Assembly (NCBI RefSeq): GCF_009725235.1
Contig: NZ_WJFC01000114.1
Span: 1 to 41,326, forward strand
DNA length: 41,326 nucleotides
Direction: 5' to 3'
Origin: Scytonema sp. UIC 10036
GTDB taxonomy: Bacteria; Cyanobacteriota; Cyanobacteriia; Cyanobacteriales; Nostocaceae
The notes below the pieces were generated by a model. It ran no database searches and had not been told where the DNA came from. It worked only from the letters and a program-made list of their open reading frames with translations. This document shows positions 27,512 through 36,656 of this stretch, one piece after another (position 1 is the first letter of the stretch; every line of letters starts with the position of its first letter). Made by a program: the position numbers and the translations under genes.

Positions 27512-28582
27512 TTACAATTTAGAGTTAGCAACTACCTCACCATATCGGTTTAAATATAAATCTTGGGTTTCTCTCCTCCTGTCGGTCATAACTTTGGCAA
27601 GGGTAAGATGCCGATATTCTGTATTGTGGAACGGATCTTCAAAAAGCAACTGCCCCAAAAAGCTATCGATAAAGAGATACTGAGGTTCTAAAATTATTTC
27701 TCCTCTAATATTAATTAAGCCCCATACATTACCTGCCTTAAAAGGAGCAATTCCATCATTGAAATACCCTAAATCATCAAATTCAGGCTCTAAAACGTAC
27801 TCTCCTTGTTGATTAATGACACCAAATTTTTTCCCCTTTTCCTTGACGATACATATTTCTTCATGAAAGCCAGAAGCATAAGAAACCTGTTTCTGAAATG
27901 CTAAAGAGCCTGAAGTATTGATAAAACCAAAAGCATTTTTATTGTTGCTACTTTGCTGAAGCTGAAGTTTCACAAGAGCAAGCCCATCTCGAAATCCTTG
28001 ACAAAATAAGCCGAGAGCACAAGGAATTGTCTCTAATTTATTTCCTCGCTTATCAATAAAATATAAATCGTTATGGGTTAGGGTATTTCCTAGTTCAGAT
28101 ATTAGAGCATAACCATCATGAAAACGTCTTGCCAGTTGAAAGCGTAATCCCAGAGAATCATTTCCTGCTTTGTCAATATAAATCCACCAATTCTCTTTTG
28201 CGACAGCAGCAATTCCTTCACTAAATCCTAAACTTATACGATCGTTGATAGTATATTCAAAGTTAGAATCAATAACATAGTTTCCGTAGTAATCAATAAA
28301 TCCAACCCGGCTTTCATCTTCACCATACTGAGCTAATCCTTCGCTAAAATGGGTGCAAGCAGAAATAGCTTTCAGAGGAATTACTTCATGTCCTTCACTA
28401 TCAATAAATCCAAAGAGCCTTTGAAAATCGTCTGTAAGCTTTGCAACAAAACAGCGATTTTCAGCAAAGCGACCGACAAAATCATATTTAGGCTCAACAA
28501 CTATTTCACCTTTTGAATTTATGAATCCATATTTCCAGTTTAGGGATATAGGATAAAGTACTGATGACTCTGTTGATTTCAT
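27512..28582 (-). CDS. WG-repeat protein downstream of the DUF4157 effector candidate
   Basis: The 356-residue protein is built of WG (KWG) repeats, a beta-rich module of unknown function. Units include WKYGFINSKGEIVVEPKYD, RLFGFIDSEGHEVIPLKAI, RVGFIDYYGNYVIDSNF, WWIYIDKAGND, NAFGFINTSGSLAFQKQV, FGVINQQGEYVLEPEFDDL and VWGLINIRGEIILEPQYLF, about eight in all. No signal peptide or membrane segment is visible, so it is probably cytoplasmic. It starts 37 bases after the stop of the 1423-residue gene on the same strand and is probably co-transcribed with it. That position is typical of an immunity or accessory gene next to a toxin C-terminus, but nothing in the sequence proves it. No HIP1 site lies inside. 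Confidence 0.85.
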   Translation of the reverse strand: MKSTESSVLYPISLNWKYGFINSKGEIVVEPKYDFVGRFAENRCFVAKLTDDFQRLFGFIDSEGHEVIPLKAISACTHFSEGLAQYGEDESRVGFIDYYGNYVIDSNFEYTINDRISLGFSEGIAAVAKENWWIYIDKAGNDSLGLRFQLARRFHDGYALISELGNTLTHNDLYFIDKRGNKLETIPCALGLFCQGFRDGLALVKLQLQQSSNNKNAFGFINTSGSLAFQKQVSYASGFHEEICIVKEKGKKFGVINQQGEYVLEPEFDDLGYFNDGIAPFKAGNVWGLINIRGEIILEPQYLFIDSFLGQLLFEDPFHNTEYRHLTLAKVMTDRRRETQDLYLNRYGEVVANSKL

Positions 28583-28619
28583 CTAAATTAACCTGGCTGA
28601 GAAACAAAATAAAATAGTT

Positions 28620-31600
28620 TTATTGTCTTCGATTCAAGTAATCTCTGATTATATTTCGGAAACGTCTGACCATCTCCGTATCTCTCAATCGTTCATAGTT
28701 TTCTTCATAAAAATTTTCTAATCTACTAATTAATTCATTATTGCTTTTAACAATTTCAATTTGTCTCAATCTGACATCTTCTGGTATAGTGCCTCGACCA
28801 TTTGGATCTAATGCAGCATTCCGAGAGTTAGTGGGATCTGTTCCACCAGTAGTCATAGACATTGCCGCGAAAGCAGCTTCTCCGTGTCTGCCGTAATCAC
28901 TCAACAGCAATAAGTTTGTAATGTGAGACGGTCCATATCTAAAAGGCTCGGCGACCAATGAGGCAATCAACATGGCTGTCGAATCGACAGGTGTAGAAGC
29001 TCCAGAATTTATGGCGGTAAGTAATGAGTGAAGTTGACCAACTGTTACTGTCCGAAAGGCAGGATTAGAGTACAAAAATCCTCTTACTTCATGTGCTGTC
29101 GTTATTTTACCATTTACTTGAATAATTGTAGCTGAAACAGCACGAGCGCGTGGATAAACATAATTGTTTCTGACTTGATCGACAAAGAAGTTTTCGTTTC
29201 CTACGAATATTATATTGTTGCTAGAATCTCTGACGGCTTCACCATAATCTCTTTGAATTCTTCCTAAAGTTCTTTGTATTCCTCTAGCCAAGGTTTCTGC
29301 TTGTACCACATTATTTGGTATACCCTCTTCCCTATCATCTCCACTGTATAATACGTCTGTTAATTCATCTAAAGACTGTTCAATAAGTTCGTCAACTTTA
29401 CTAGATAAATTGCCTGCTCTGTGATAAATTCTATAGCCGCGCTCAGTTGTATTAGGTCTAATTATAACTTCAAGCTCTAATCCAGGTCTACCTTCACTAG
29501 ATTCAACCTTATGCAACTCAATGATAAGTACTAACCCACTTTCAAGCTGAGGCGCATAGAGTTCATGTAGTTGTTGTGCTTGTGCTCTCTTTTCTGTCAG
29601 CAACTCATCAATATTCTGGTTATCTTGTACGTCTCTCCTTAAGGATTCATAAATACTATCTGCAATGTGCTCGTGTCTTCTAGCTTCCGAACCTGGAGCA
29701 GGAGTTGGGTCTTCCGTGCCCATTCCAAGCGATCGCAGTAGTGCTTGACCTGCACTCACCGCCCGATTTATCAGCCAATCCAACGCCCGATCGACCAGTT
29801 CGCGGATACCAGTAATGATTTCTGCAATTTGATCCCCAAGGTTGCCTAACCCGACTTGATTTGCCAAGAACCCGATCGCAACCGGAATACTGTTTGCTAA
29901 TCCCTGCTCCATCTTAACAGCACCTGGTTCAACGTCACCTCTAGCAACGCTGGCGATCGTGCTGACATAATCATCTACAATCATCAGCATTTCACGGAAG
30001 TATTCAATTGCTGATTGCACGGCGTTGAAAAAGCTGATGAAGCCATTCACCACTGCCATAATACCCGTGGGATCGAGCATACTAAGAAGTCGAGTCATCA
30101 CGCGCTCAATGACACGCTCCGTAATCCAGTTGCTAATTTGTTCCAGCACCATATCCCACAGGTTACTGATTTGCGACTGAATATATTCCCAAATCGCAGC
30201 AACACCGCGCTCTTGAACATCCCGTACAAAAGTCCAAATACCTGTCAAGCGATCGATAGCTCCACGAATGCGATCGATATTTTCTTGCCCTATGCGATCG
30301 CCCAGTTTTTGCCAGATTTGATCCATACTGATGCCTAGGATTTGTAGCACCAGATCTAATATCGACTCCAATGTAATTTCCGTTGGCGGTTCAATGCCTG
30401 CCTTGCGTACCTCAGCGAAGAGCCAATCCGTTACACCGCCGAGTAAGTGCTGCACAATATTGTCAAAGAACTTCTCAAAGCCCAATTTGACTGCTTGCAG
30501 CATATTGATTAAGAAACCTACTGGATCTTGCTGAATGTCGTCGAGCGCTTGAATTGCATTGTTGATGATGCGTGCGAGGATGTCACTGGGGAAGTTCATC
30601 ATCTCCAGCAAAAGTTCCAACACGACTTTGATAACTTCAATAACGAAAGTAAACAGACGGTTGAGGGGTTCTTCAAACTCAGTTAAGATGCGAATAAACG
30701 CATCAATCGGATTGATTAAATCGTCAATGGTGAAGCTATTCCAAATATCCAGGAACAAATTCTGAATGAACTCCCAGGAAATCCCTAAATCGCTCATCAT
30801 TGTTTCAATGCGTTCAGCGGCTCTAGGAATGACTCCGGTTTCCTGCATTTGCTGGAACTGCTGCTCTCCACCCGGAATCAGGCTCATGAAACCTCGAATA
30901 ATGTTGGTGACGGTACGTGGAACAACCTCATTCGTGAAGGGATCTCGGTTAAGGATTACCGTGAGCAGGTGGTAGCCAGGAATGTCATTGGCGTAAGAAC
31001 TGAGCCAGCCAAGCAACGCATCTTTAATGAGTTCCAAGACTTTGAGAGCTACTGTTGAGGCAAATTCCCAAACACCTTGTAAGAAACCAATAACCTGATT
31101 AGCTAAGCTCTCCAGATTCGTTGTGAGATTAGTTAGATTTTCTGATCTAATCGCATCTATGGCAGAAGCAATCAAGCTTTGGAATTCACCCAGCAATGCC
31201 ATAAATGTTCCCAGCTGAGTATCGAGCCATGCAGCAGTTTCTTCTAAAGTGCCGCGCTCCTGCATTTGCTCTAGCTCTTGTTCTTTGCCAATCAGTCGCA
31301 GAAAGTCTGCGAGAATTTCGGCGGTGCTGGCATCAACAGGTTCATCCCTTAAGGGATCGTAATGCAAGACTTTCTTGATTAACGCCCAAGCTTGGTTGTC
31401 ATTCAGCAAACCTTCCGCTAAATTAAGTGCTGCATCTTTGATTAACTGAATGATGTGGTCAACTAGCGATCGCGCAAAAGCTTCTACATCGTTGTAAAGC
31501 GCGATAAAATGGCGCTCTAGCACTTCATCAGCATTCCAAATGTCATAGCCAATTTCATCACCTGCAGCTTCGATAATTCGTTCAATTCGACTAATAGATA

Positions 31601-32891
31601 AATCCAGTCTGCCGAGTTCCCCTACAACCCATTCAAATGCTGCCTGTAAAATACCGTGTTCTCGTAGCTTGTCAAAAATCGCTGTGCCAAAGGGCACCAA
31701 TCCCATGAACCCTTCCAGGAGATTGATAGCATTGCGCTCAACTCTGTTTCCTGTCAGTGGGTTGTATTCAATAATGACAGTGAACAGGACATAACCTGGA
31801 ATGTTGCGTGCGTAATCATTGGCTTCTTCCAGAATGAAATCGGGCAGCAACATCTGTACATCATTTGAAGTGGATGAGATGACAGGTTTGCGTTGTATCG
31901 ATGCACCTTGTTGCAAGGTGTGGGTTAATTCATGAGCAAGAAGGTGTCTTCCCTGCTGCGACTGGGGTTGATATTCACCTGAATTAAAGAAAATCTCGTT
32001 TCCGTGAGTAAAGGCTCGTGCTCCAAGCGACTTGTTTAACGTCGCAGCTTCCCGTCCTGTATGAATCTGGACTCTGCTAAAATCGGCATCAAAAGCCCCC
32101 TCCATCTCTGTACGGGTGTTGGCATTCAAGGGTGAGCCGTTGCCTCGTGCCTGTTGTAGGCTAGTTTCTAAATTCTTGGGTGTAGGTGTTGGGCTGCCAT
32201 CTGCTTGCCGCATTAGCGATCGCATTCCTACACTTTGCTTGCGATTTACCTGTTGTGAATCGGGAGTGTTCGAGTTTTTGGTTGCTAAATCAGATGCTGT
32301 TGACCTTGGCATTGCTGCCACCCGATCGGCGATCGCATCGGCTTCCCGCTCATAGGCATCTCCGCGCTGACCAATTGTCAAGCTAAATTGAATAGGGGGG
32401 TAGTTGGTGTTACCATCTTCTGGGTCGTCTGCACTGCTAAAAGCAGGTATCATTTGAATCTGAGGAGTTTGTGCGATCGCCTCTTGTTGTTCCAGTTCCT
32501 TGGTTTCAGCGCCTTGGTGTGTTTGGGGGGCGACAGTTGGGGAAGCGATCGCTGCTGTGGACACTCTTTTTGACTGAACCACTCCTTCACTTTCAAATGC
32601 AGGCATCAGTTGAACGGTTGGCAATTCGACACCGTCTACCTGAGATTGTTCCTCTGCTTCACAGGTCTTGCATTTTCGTTGAATTGTAGGGGTGGGAGAA
32701 GGTGAGAAGAAAGACGATCGCTCACCAATGGATTTTGTTTGTACCCAGGATGCTGCACCAGGACGAAAGAAAGGAGTTTGTTCTGATGGTGGATTCGAGA
32801 AAAAAGCACGATCCCATTCTGACTTCACAGAAGACCGATCTGCCGTGGTATACTGTTGACTATAGCTACTTTTGTTCTCGGTGGTTTTCAT
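28620..32891 (-). CDS. Large DUF4157 (eCIS-associated) protein, cargo/effector candidate
   Basis: I read 1423 residues from the ATG at 32891; a TTG seven codons upstream also exists. The N-terminus is disordered with repeated phrases (PFFRPGAASWVQTK, SFFSPSPTPTIQRK) and a KCKTCE pair. FSLTIGQRGDAYEREADAIA introduces the DUF4157 domain (about 245-335), with FSRVQIHTGREAATLNKSLG and the metallopeptidase-like HELTH at 320-324. Residues about 350-1050 are long amphipathic helices with an internal repeat: NIPGYVLFTVIIEYNPLTGN near 363 recurs as DIPGYHLLTVILNRDPFTNE near 635, with a weaker third unit near 505. After a DPTPAPGSEARR linker (about 1060) comes a 360-residue C-terminal domain I cannot assign. 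DUF4157 proteins are frequently CIS-linked toxins. The layout (tag, core, stalk, variable tip) suggests a polymorphic effector. No immunoglobulin or nuclease motif is seen. Confidence 0.82.
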   Translation of the reverse strand: MKTTENKSSYSQQYTTADRSSVKSEWDRAFFSNPPSEQTPFFRPGAASWVQTKSIGERSSFFSPSPTPTIQRKCKTCEAEEQSQVDGVELPTVQLMPAFESEGVVQSKRVSTAAIASPTVAPQTHQGAETKELEQQEAIAQTPQIQMIPAFSSADDPEDGNTNYPPIQFSLTIGQRGDAYEREADAIADRVAAMPRSTASDLATKNSNTPDSQQVNRKQSVGMRSLMRQADGSPTPTPKNLETSLQQARGNGSPLNANTRTEMEGAFDADFSRVQIHTGREAATLNKSLGARAFTHGNEIFFNSGEYQPQSQQGRHLLAHELTHTLQQGASIQRKPVISSTSNDVQMLLPDFILEEANDYARNIPGYVLFTVIIEYNPLTGNRVERNAINLLEGFMGLVPFGTAIFDKLREHGILQAAFEWVVGELGRLDLSISRIERIIEAAGDEIGYDIWNADEVLERHFIALYNDVEAFARSLVDHIIQLIKDAALNLAEGLLNDNQAWALIKKVLHYDPLRDEPVDASTAEILADFLRLIGKEQELEQMQERGTLEETAAWLDTQLGTFMALLGEFQSLIASAIDAIRSENLTNLTTNLESLANQVIGFLQGVWEFASTVALKVLELIKDALLGWLSSYANDIPGYHLLTVILNRDPFTNEVVPRTVTNIIRGFMSLIPGGEQQFQQMQETGVIPRAAERIETMMSDLGISWEFIQNLFLDIWNSFTIDDLINPIDAFIRILTEFEEPLNRLFTFVIEVIKVVLELLLEMMNFPSDILARIINNAIQALDDIQQDPVGFLINMLQAVKLGFEKFFDNIVQHLLGGVTDWLFAEVRKAGIEPPTEITLESILDLVLQILGISMDQIWQKLGDRIGQENIDRIRGAIDRLTGIWTFVRDVQERGVAAIWEYIQSQISNLWDMVLEQISNWITERVIERVMTRLLSMLDPTGIMAVVNGFISFFNAVQSAIEYFREMLMIVDDYVSTIASVARGDVEPGAVKMEQGLANSIPVAIGFLANQVGLGNLGDQIAEIITGIRELVDRALDWLINRAVSAGQALLRSLGMGTEDPTPAPGSEARRHEHIADSIYESLRRDVQDNQNIDELLTEKRAQAQQLHELYAPQLESGLVLIIELHKVESSEGRPGLELEVIIRPNTTERGYRIYHRAGNLSSKVDELIEQSLDELTDVLYSGDDREEGIPNNVVQAETLARGIQRTLGRIQRDYGEAVRDSSNNIIFVGNENFFVDQVRNNYVYPRARAVSATIIQVNGKITTAHEVRGFLYSNPAFRTVTVGQLHSLLTAINSGASTPVDSTAMLIASLVAEPFRYGPSHITNLLLLSDYGRHGEAAFAAMSMTTGGTDPTNSRNAALDPNGRGTIPEDVRLRQIEIVKSNNELISRLENFYEENYERLRDTEMVRRFRNIIRDYLNRRQ

Positions 32892-33140
32892 AGTCTCGAT
32901 TCTATTCCACAATCAAAAGTCCGTCCATCCAGAGTAACTTCACCATGCTCTCAAATTTTGGGAGCTTCCAGTTCGCTAGTGAATCATATCTTCATTCAGC
33001 TACACCTAAGTTCACAAATTCAACAGGATTGCGATCGCAGTATGTGGATATTATGGTGCAAGCAACCTTGTTCTTTTTCCATCTTCATCCTTTCTTCTGT
33101 CAAAACAATAATCCTTACAAATTAAATAGGATTGCTACAT

Positions 33141-33341
33141 ATGCCTTTTACTCACAAACACGCTCGCAAAGCCCCTTCGCTAAAAGAGGGACGTGAACCC
33201 TTTTTTAAGAAAGCGGGAATTAGTGAAGGTTCCTTTTTCTCCCCAGAAGCTAAATATAGCCCTCAACAAAATCAGGGTTTCATCCAACGCCAAAGTGACA
33301 CACAAGCTCTTCAAACCAAGTTTGTCCCACACCTTAAATGA
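33141..33341 (+). CDS. Truncated DUF4157-type N-terminus (tag-only small protein or remnant)
   Basis: 66 residues from the ATG at 33141 contain KEGREPFFKKAGISEGSFFS, then FIQRQSDTQALQTK, and stop. The same phrase opens the DUF4157 gene 400 bases downstream (QEGREPFFNKQ, then FFSS and IQTK), where it leads into LTIGQPGD and the DUF4157 core. Here the core is absent. The entry is either a decayed copy of a cargo gene that kept only the N-terminal region or a genuine short protein. The rest of the gap to 33550 shows no recognisable DUF4157 core. Confidence 0.5.
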   Translation: MPFTHKHARKAPSLKEGREPFFKKAGISEGSFFSPEAKYSPQQNQGFIQRQSDTQALQTKFVPHLK

Positions 33342-33550
33342 GGAGTGGGGACTAGCGATTGGGCATCAGGAATAAGCATTTCCCAATCATCTTATTGAGT
33401 ACTATTAAGTTGCTCTTGGTTTGCTTAATATTAAGCCTACCATAAACTTAAGTAGCCATCATCAATTGCCTACACCAGAACAAATAAAAATTTTTCTTTC
33501 CCCGCTCCCTACTCCCTTTGTCATTTTATTTAACCTATAAAAAATCAATC

Positions 33551-34207
33551 ATGGCAGTGTTCAAATCTCGACGCACCCACAAACCACCTACTATTCAAGA
33601 AGGACGCGAACCCTTCTTCAATAAACAGCACAGCAACAACAATCACTTTTTCTCATCAGTAAGCGCCAATAGCATCCAAACCAAACTTACCATTGGTCAG
33701 CCCGGAGATGCTTTTGAACGAGAAGCTGATGCAATGGCGGATACAGTGGTAAACCAAAACCAAACTCCCCAAATTCAACAACAACAAGCGGGAATGATTC
33801 AGTCGGCTCCAATGAAAGAAGATGAAAAAATCAACACTAAGCCAGAACTCCAAATGATGGAGGATAAAAAAGAAGAAGAAGTTCAACCCAAGTCAGAATC
33901 AGGGGCTTCAACGCCTAGCCCTGCTTTATCTTCCCATTTACAACAAACTCAAGGACGCGGTCATCCTCTACCAGCTACAACCCAAGCAAAAATGCAGTCT
34001 GCTTTCGGTAGAGACTTCAGCGATGTGCAAATTCATACCGACGGGGAGTCTGCACAAATGAATCGAGAGTTGAAAGCACAAGCTTTTACACACGGACAGG
34101 ATATTTATTTTAACCAAGGAAAATTTGACCCAGAATCAGAAACTGGAGAACATCTGTTAGCTCACGAACTCACCCACGTGGTGCAACAAAACCAAGATAA
34201 ACCGTAG
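33551..34207 (+). CDS. Small DUF4157 (eCIS core domain) protein
   Basis: This 218-residue protein has an N-terminal tag-like stretch (IQEGREPFFNKQ, NSIQTK), the LTIGQPGDAFEREADAMADT motif, a Gln/Lys/Glu-rich linker (about 75-125), and the DUF4157 domain to the end. The domain includes FSDVQIHTDGESAQMNRELK, AFTHGQDIYFNQG and HLLAHELTHVVQQ with the HELTH zinc-peptidase-like motif. It ends immediately after the domain, so no effector domain follows. It may process or escort cargo, or be a minimal CIS-associated factor. I chose ATG 33551 over the TTG at 33518 because the paralogous N-terminus aligns from there. Confidence 0.85.
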   Translation: MAVFKSRRTHKPPTIQEGREPFFNKQHSNNNHFFSSVSANSIQTKLTIGQPGDAFEREADAMADTVVNQNQTPQIQQQQAGMIQSAPMKEDEKINTKPELQMMEDKKEEEVQPKSESGASTPSPALSSHLQQTQGRGHPLPATTQAKMQSAFGRDFSDVQIHTDGESAQMNRELKAQAFTHGQDIYFNQGKFDPESETGEHLLAHELTHVVQQNQDKP

Positions 34208-34224
34208 TTAAAAAGAGGTGTTTT

Positions 34225-34350
34225 ATGTTAGAAGACTTGTTTTGGTGGATAGTTTTTCCTTTTGTACTAGCGTTTGTAATTGGGTTTATGAGCTACGGAC
34301 TACAGCCCACTAATGACTCTACAAATCAAGAGCCAAACAAAGTCCCCTAA
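34225..34350 (+). CDS. 41-residue single-span membrane peptide
   Basis: An ATG at 34225 is preceded by AAAGAGGTG at good ribosome-binding distance and opens a 41-residue frame: a short acidic start, one hydrophobic helix (FWWIVFPFVLAFVIGFMSYG, about residues 6-25) and a polar Asn/Pro/Glu tail. It starts 17 bases after the small DUF4157 gene on the same strand, so the two may be co-expressed. It resembles short single-span proteins of photosynthetic membranes in form only; I recognise no family. Confidence 0.55.
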   Translation: MLEDLFWWIVFPFVLAFVIGFMSYGLQPTNDSTNQEPNKVP

Positions 34351-34364
34351 TTTTTAATTTAGGT

Positions 34365-34439
34365 GTAGGTTGGGTTGAGGAACGAAACCCAACATTTTGC
34401 CGACATCGTTGGGTTTCGCAAAGCCTCAACCCAACCTAC
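34365..34439. repeat. Inverted-repeat element, copy 2
   Basis: The left arm (34365-34393) GTAGGTTGGGTTGAGGAACG onward is complementary to the right arm (34408-34439), apart from a small mismatch run. It lies between two convergent genes and could act as a bidirectional 3' hairpin. Confidence 0.85.
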
Positions 34440-34456
34440 ATCAGTGTATTTAAAAT

Positions 34457-34978
34457 TTATTTGGTTGGTGAATCCTGCGAAGGAGTAGATGTAGAATCAG
34501 TACTTCCTCCACTGGGAGGAGCTGGAGTTGATGGTGGTTTTGGTTGCTCAAATCGAATTTCCAAACCTAAGTAATTTTTCACGAACCAGTTAGCCCACTG
34601 AAATGCTAGCACGAAAGGCCACAAAAGAATTTTGAGCACCAGAGCTATCACTTCATCTAAATTGGGCTGTTTCACTTCTAGCCATTGGCGAAACTGAAAC
34701 CCAGCTTGAAATCCAATTCCCCATACCCAAAATATTAAAGCAACCAGTAAGACAACTGAAAAAACAAGCAGTGCGATCGCCTGTTTTAAAACTGTCCACG
34801 TCGTCGCCCCAGCTTTTTGGTAGGCATCAGCGGTATCTTTTTTTGACAGAGTTGTCCATAATTTTGTAGCCTGCTCTTGAACGGGATTGATTTGTACATA
34901 TGCATCATTCCTGTTGTACAAAAGTGGCTTGATATCGTTCCGGTATTTCTGATTTTGCTCAACTACAGTTTCTTGCAT
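34457..34978 (-). CDS. Membrane protein of unknown function in the CIS cluster
   Basis: A 173-residue protein with a polar N-terminus (about 70 residues), a hydrophobic helix at about 70-88 (AIALLVFSVVLLVALIFWVW), a second hydrophobic or amphipathic region at about 110-130 (VIALVLKILLWPFVLAFQWA), and a Pro/Ser/Thr-rich C-terminal tail. No known domain is seen. It lies between DUF4157 genes and the CIS ATPase, on the opposite strand, and could help seat the apparatus or its cargo in a membrane. That is inference from position. Confidence 0.65.
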   Translation of the reverse strand: MQETVVEQNQKYRNDIKPLLYNRNDAYVQINPVQEQATKLWTTLSKKDTADAYQKAGATTWTVLKQAIALLVFSVVLLVALIFWVWGIGFQAGFQFRQWLEVKQPNLDEVIALVLKILLWPFVLAFQWANWFVKNYLGLEIRFEQPKPPSTPAPPSGGSTDSTSTPSQDSPTK

Positions 34979-35302
34979 AAAAGCTATTTTCTTCCTCTAA
35001 ATGTGAGAACATAGTTTCTATCAGAGGTCATTTATAAAGTAAATGTTAAATTGCCAAATGTATTGTGTTGTTTGGGTTGAAGAATGAAACCTAACAATAA
35101 GGGTTCAATGTTGGGTTTCGTTCCTCAACCCAACCTACTTTATAAATCACCTCTCAAATCTTACTTCTATTTTCAAGCAGACTTTCAAAAAGTGTTAATT
35201 CTTTTAAATTAAGATAGCGGTTTCGGGTATAAGAAGAAATAATTAACCGCAGATGTAGATAATCTGGAAGCGTCTGATTATAAGGTACGCGGATGAAACT
35301 TG
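34979..35302. other. 324-bp gap between divergent genes, with repeats
   Basis: This gap should carry the divergent promoters of the membrane protein (minus) and the ATPase (plus). I can identify only the third inverted repeat (35066-35138) and an AACCGCAGATG-type repeat near 35244. No gene is supported. Confidence 0.5.
35066..35138. repeat. Inverted-repeat element, copy 3
   Basis: The right arm (35110-35138) is identical in core to the copies at 4768-4830 and 34365-34439. The left arm (35066-35095) has several mismatches, so this copy is partly decayed. Confidence 0.8.
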
Positions 35303-36643
35303 ATGCTTGACTCTAATGCCCAAACCCTACAATATGCACTTTCATACCTTGCAGAGGTGATTGAATGGCGCATGACTTCATACTTTGGCGATCGCGCTCA
35401 GTATGAAATGCTCATACCCAATTCACCTGATGATTTGTGGGTAGCAGACACTCCTCTGACTTTATTTATTCGCAAGCACTTATTAAATACTGCAGAACAA
35501 TTGACGTTATTAATAGCGCTAGCACCACATCTACAGCCGGATTTTTTTGACCAATCGATCGCTGCTCAGTTACCTCAGGCTGGTGATTATCCGCAAATTG
35601 GCGGTTGGCGGGGGAAGTCTCATCGCGGTTTTTTGCCTACTGGTGAGACAGTGTTGTTCATACTCGGAGGAAATCAGTTGAGCGATCGCTTTCGCCTCCA
35701 ACAAATGTTCGCGGACAATCATCTGTTTGTGCGCGAACGCGTCCTCTACCTGGAGCCACCACCTGATGGCGAACCCGTGATGAGTGGTAAACTGGTAATG
35801 ACGCAAGATTATGTGGATCTTTTTACTCAAGGTCACTTTTCCCGCCCCCATTTCAGTATTAACTTTCCCGCTCAACGTATTTCTACAGAGATGGAATGGG
35901 AGGATTTGGTACTCAATGCCCAGACGTTAGACCAAATTCACGAACTCAAAGCTTGGATAACTTATGGTTCCACTATCCTCTACGACTGGGGAATGAAAAA
36001 AAAGCTCAAGCTGGGCTACCGCGCTCTATTTTACGGTCCTCCCGGTACAGGTAAAACGCTCACGGCTAGTCTTTTGGGCAAATACACGGGTAAAGAAGTT
36101 TACAAAATAGACCTGTCAATGGTGGTATCAAAGTTTATTGGTGAGACTGAAAAAAACTTAGCTAATCTCTTTGCCAGAGCCGAGAGCAAAGATTGGATTT
36201 TATTCTTTGATGAAGCTGATGCTCTATTTAGCAAACGTACTAACGTGCGTGATGCTCATGACAAGTACGCCAACCAAGAAGTGAGTTATCTATTACAGCG
36301 TGTCGAAAACTACGATGGGTTAGTTATTCTCTCTTCTAACTTCAAGAGTAACATTGACGAAGCTTTTATTCGCCGCTTTCAAGCGATCGTTCATTTTCCT
36401 ATGCCCAACTCTAAAGAACGACTGCGAATCTGGCAAATGGCTTTTCCACCTCAGCTAAAATTAGCTGAAGTAGTTAATCTTGGGGAATTTGCTGCTACCT
36501 ACGAATTGAGCGGAGCCGACATTATGAATGTGGTACAGTATTGTTGCCTGCAAGCGCTACAGCGAGGTGATGTTTTGATTCACCAGGAAGATCTACATTA
36601 CGCCATCAAGCGAGAGTTTGGCAAAGCCGGGAAGATTGTTTAA
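35303..36643 (+). CDS. cis15: CIS AAA+ ATPase (Cis15)
   Basis: This 446-residue protein has a roughly 200-residue N-terminal domain specific to the Afp15/Pvc15 group, followed by an AAA+ domain. Walker A GPPGTGKT is at about residues 245-252, Walker [12 protein letters not shown] near 299-309, sensor-1 VILSSN, and the arginine-finger region [11 protein letters not shown]. The ATPase is required for proper assembly of eCIS particles in known systems and may act in sheath handling or cargo loading. ATG 35303 is preferred over the TTG one codon earlier. It closes the CIS locus on the right; the anmK remnant begins 14 bases after its stop. Confidence 0.95.
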   Translation: MLDSNAQTLQYALSYLAEVIEWRMTSYFGDRAQYEMLIPNSPDDLWVADTPLTLFIRKHLLNTAEQLTLLIALAPHLQPDFFDQSIAAQLPQAGDYPQIGGWRGKSHRGFLPTGETVLFILGGNQLSDRFRLQQMFADNHLFVRERVLYLEPPPDGEPVMSGKLVMTQDYVDLFTQGHFSRPHFSINFPAQRISTEMEWEDLVLNAQTLDQIHELKAWITYGSTILYDWGMKKKLKLGYRALFYGPPGTGKTLTASLLGKYTGKEVYKIDLSMVVSKFIGETEKNLANLFARAESKDWILFFDEADALFSKRTNVRDAHDKYANQEVSYLLQRVENYDGLVILSSNFKSNIDEAFIRRFQAIVHFPMPNSKERLRIWQMAFPPQLKLAEVVNLGEFAATYELSGADIMNVVQYCCLQALQRGDVLIHQEDLHYAIKREFGKAGKIV

Positions 36644-36656
36644 GAAACTTCCGGTG

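Noticed and set aside
1389..36643. A prophage
   Set aside because: No terminase, portal, capsid, lysis or integrase gene; the gene set and DUF4255, DUF5908, DUF4157 and AAA+ members are those of a CIS.
1389..36643. A type VI secretion system
   Set aside because: No TssJLM membrane complex or ClpV; sheath and hub genes are of eCIS type.
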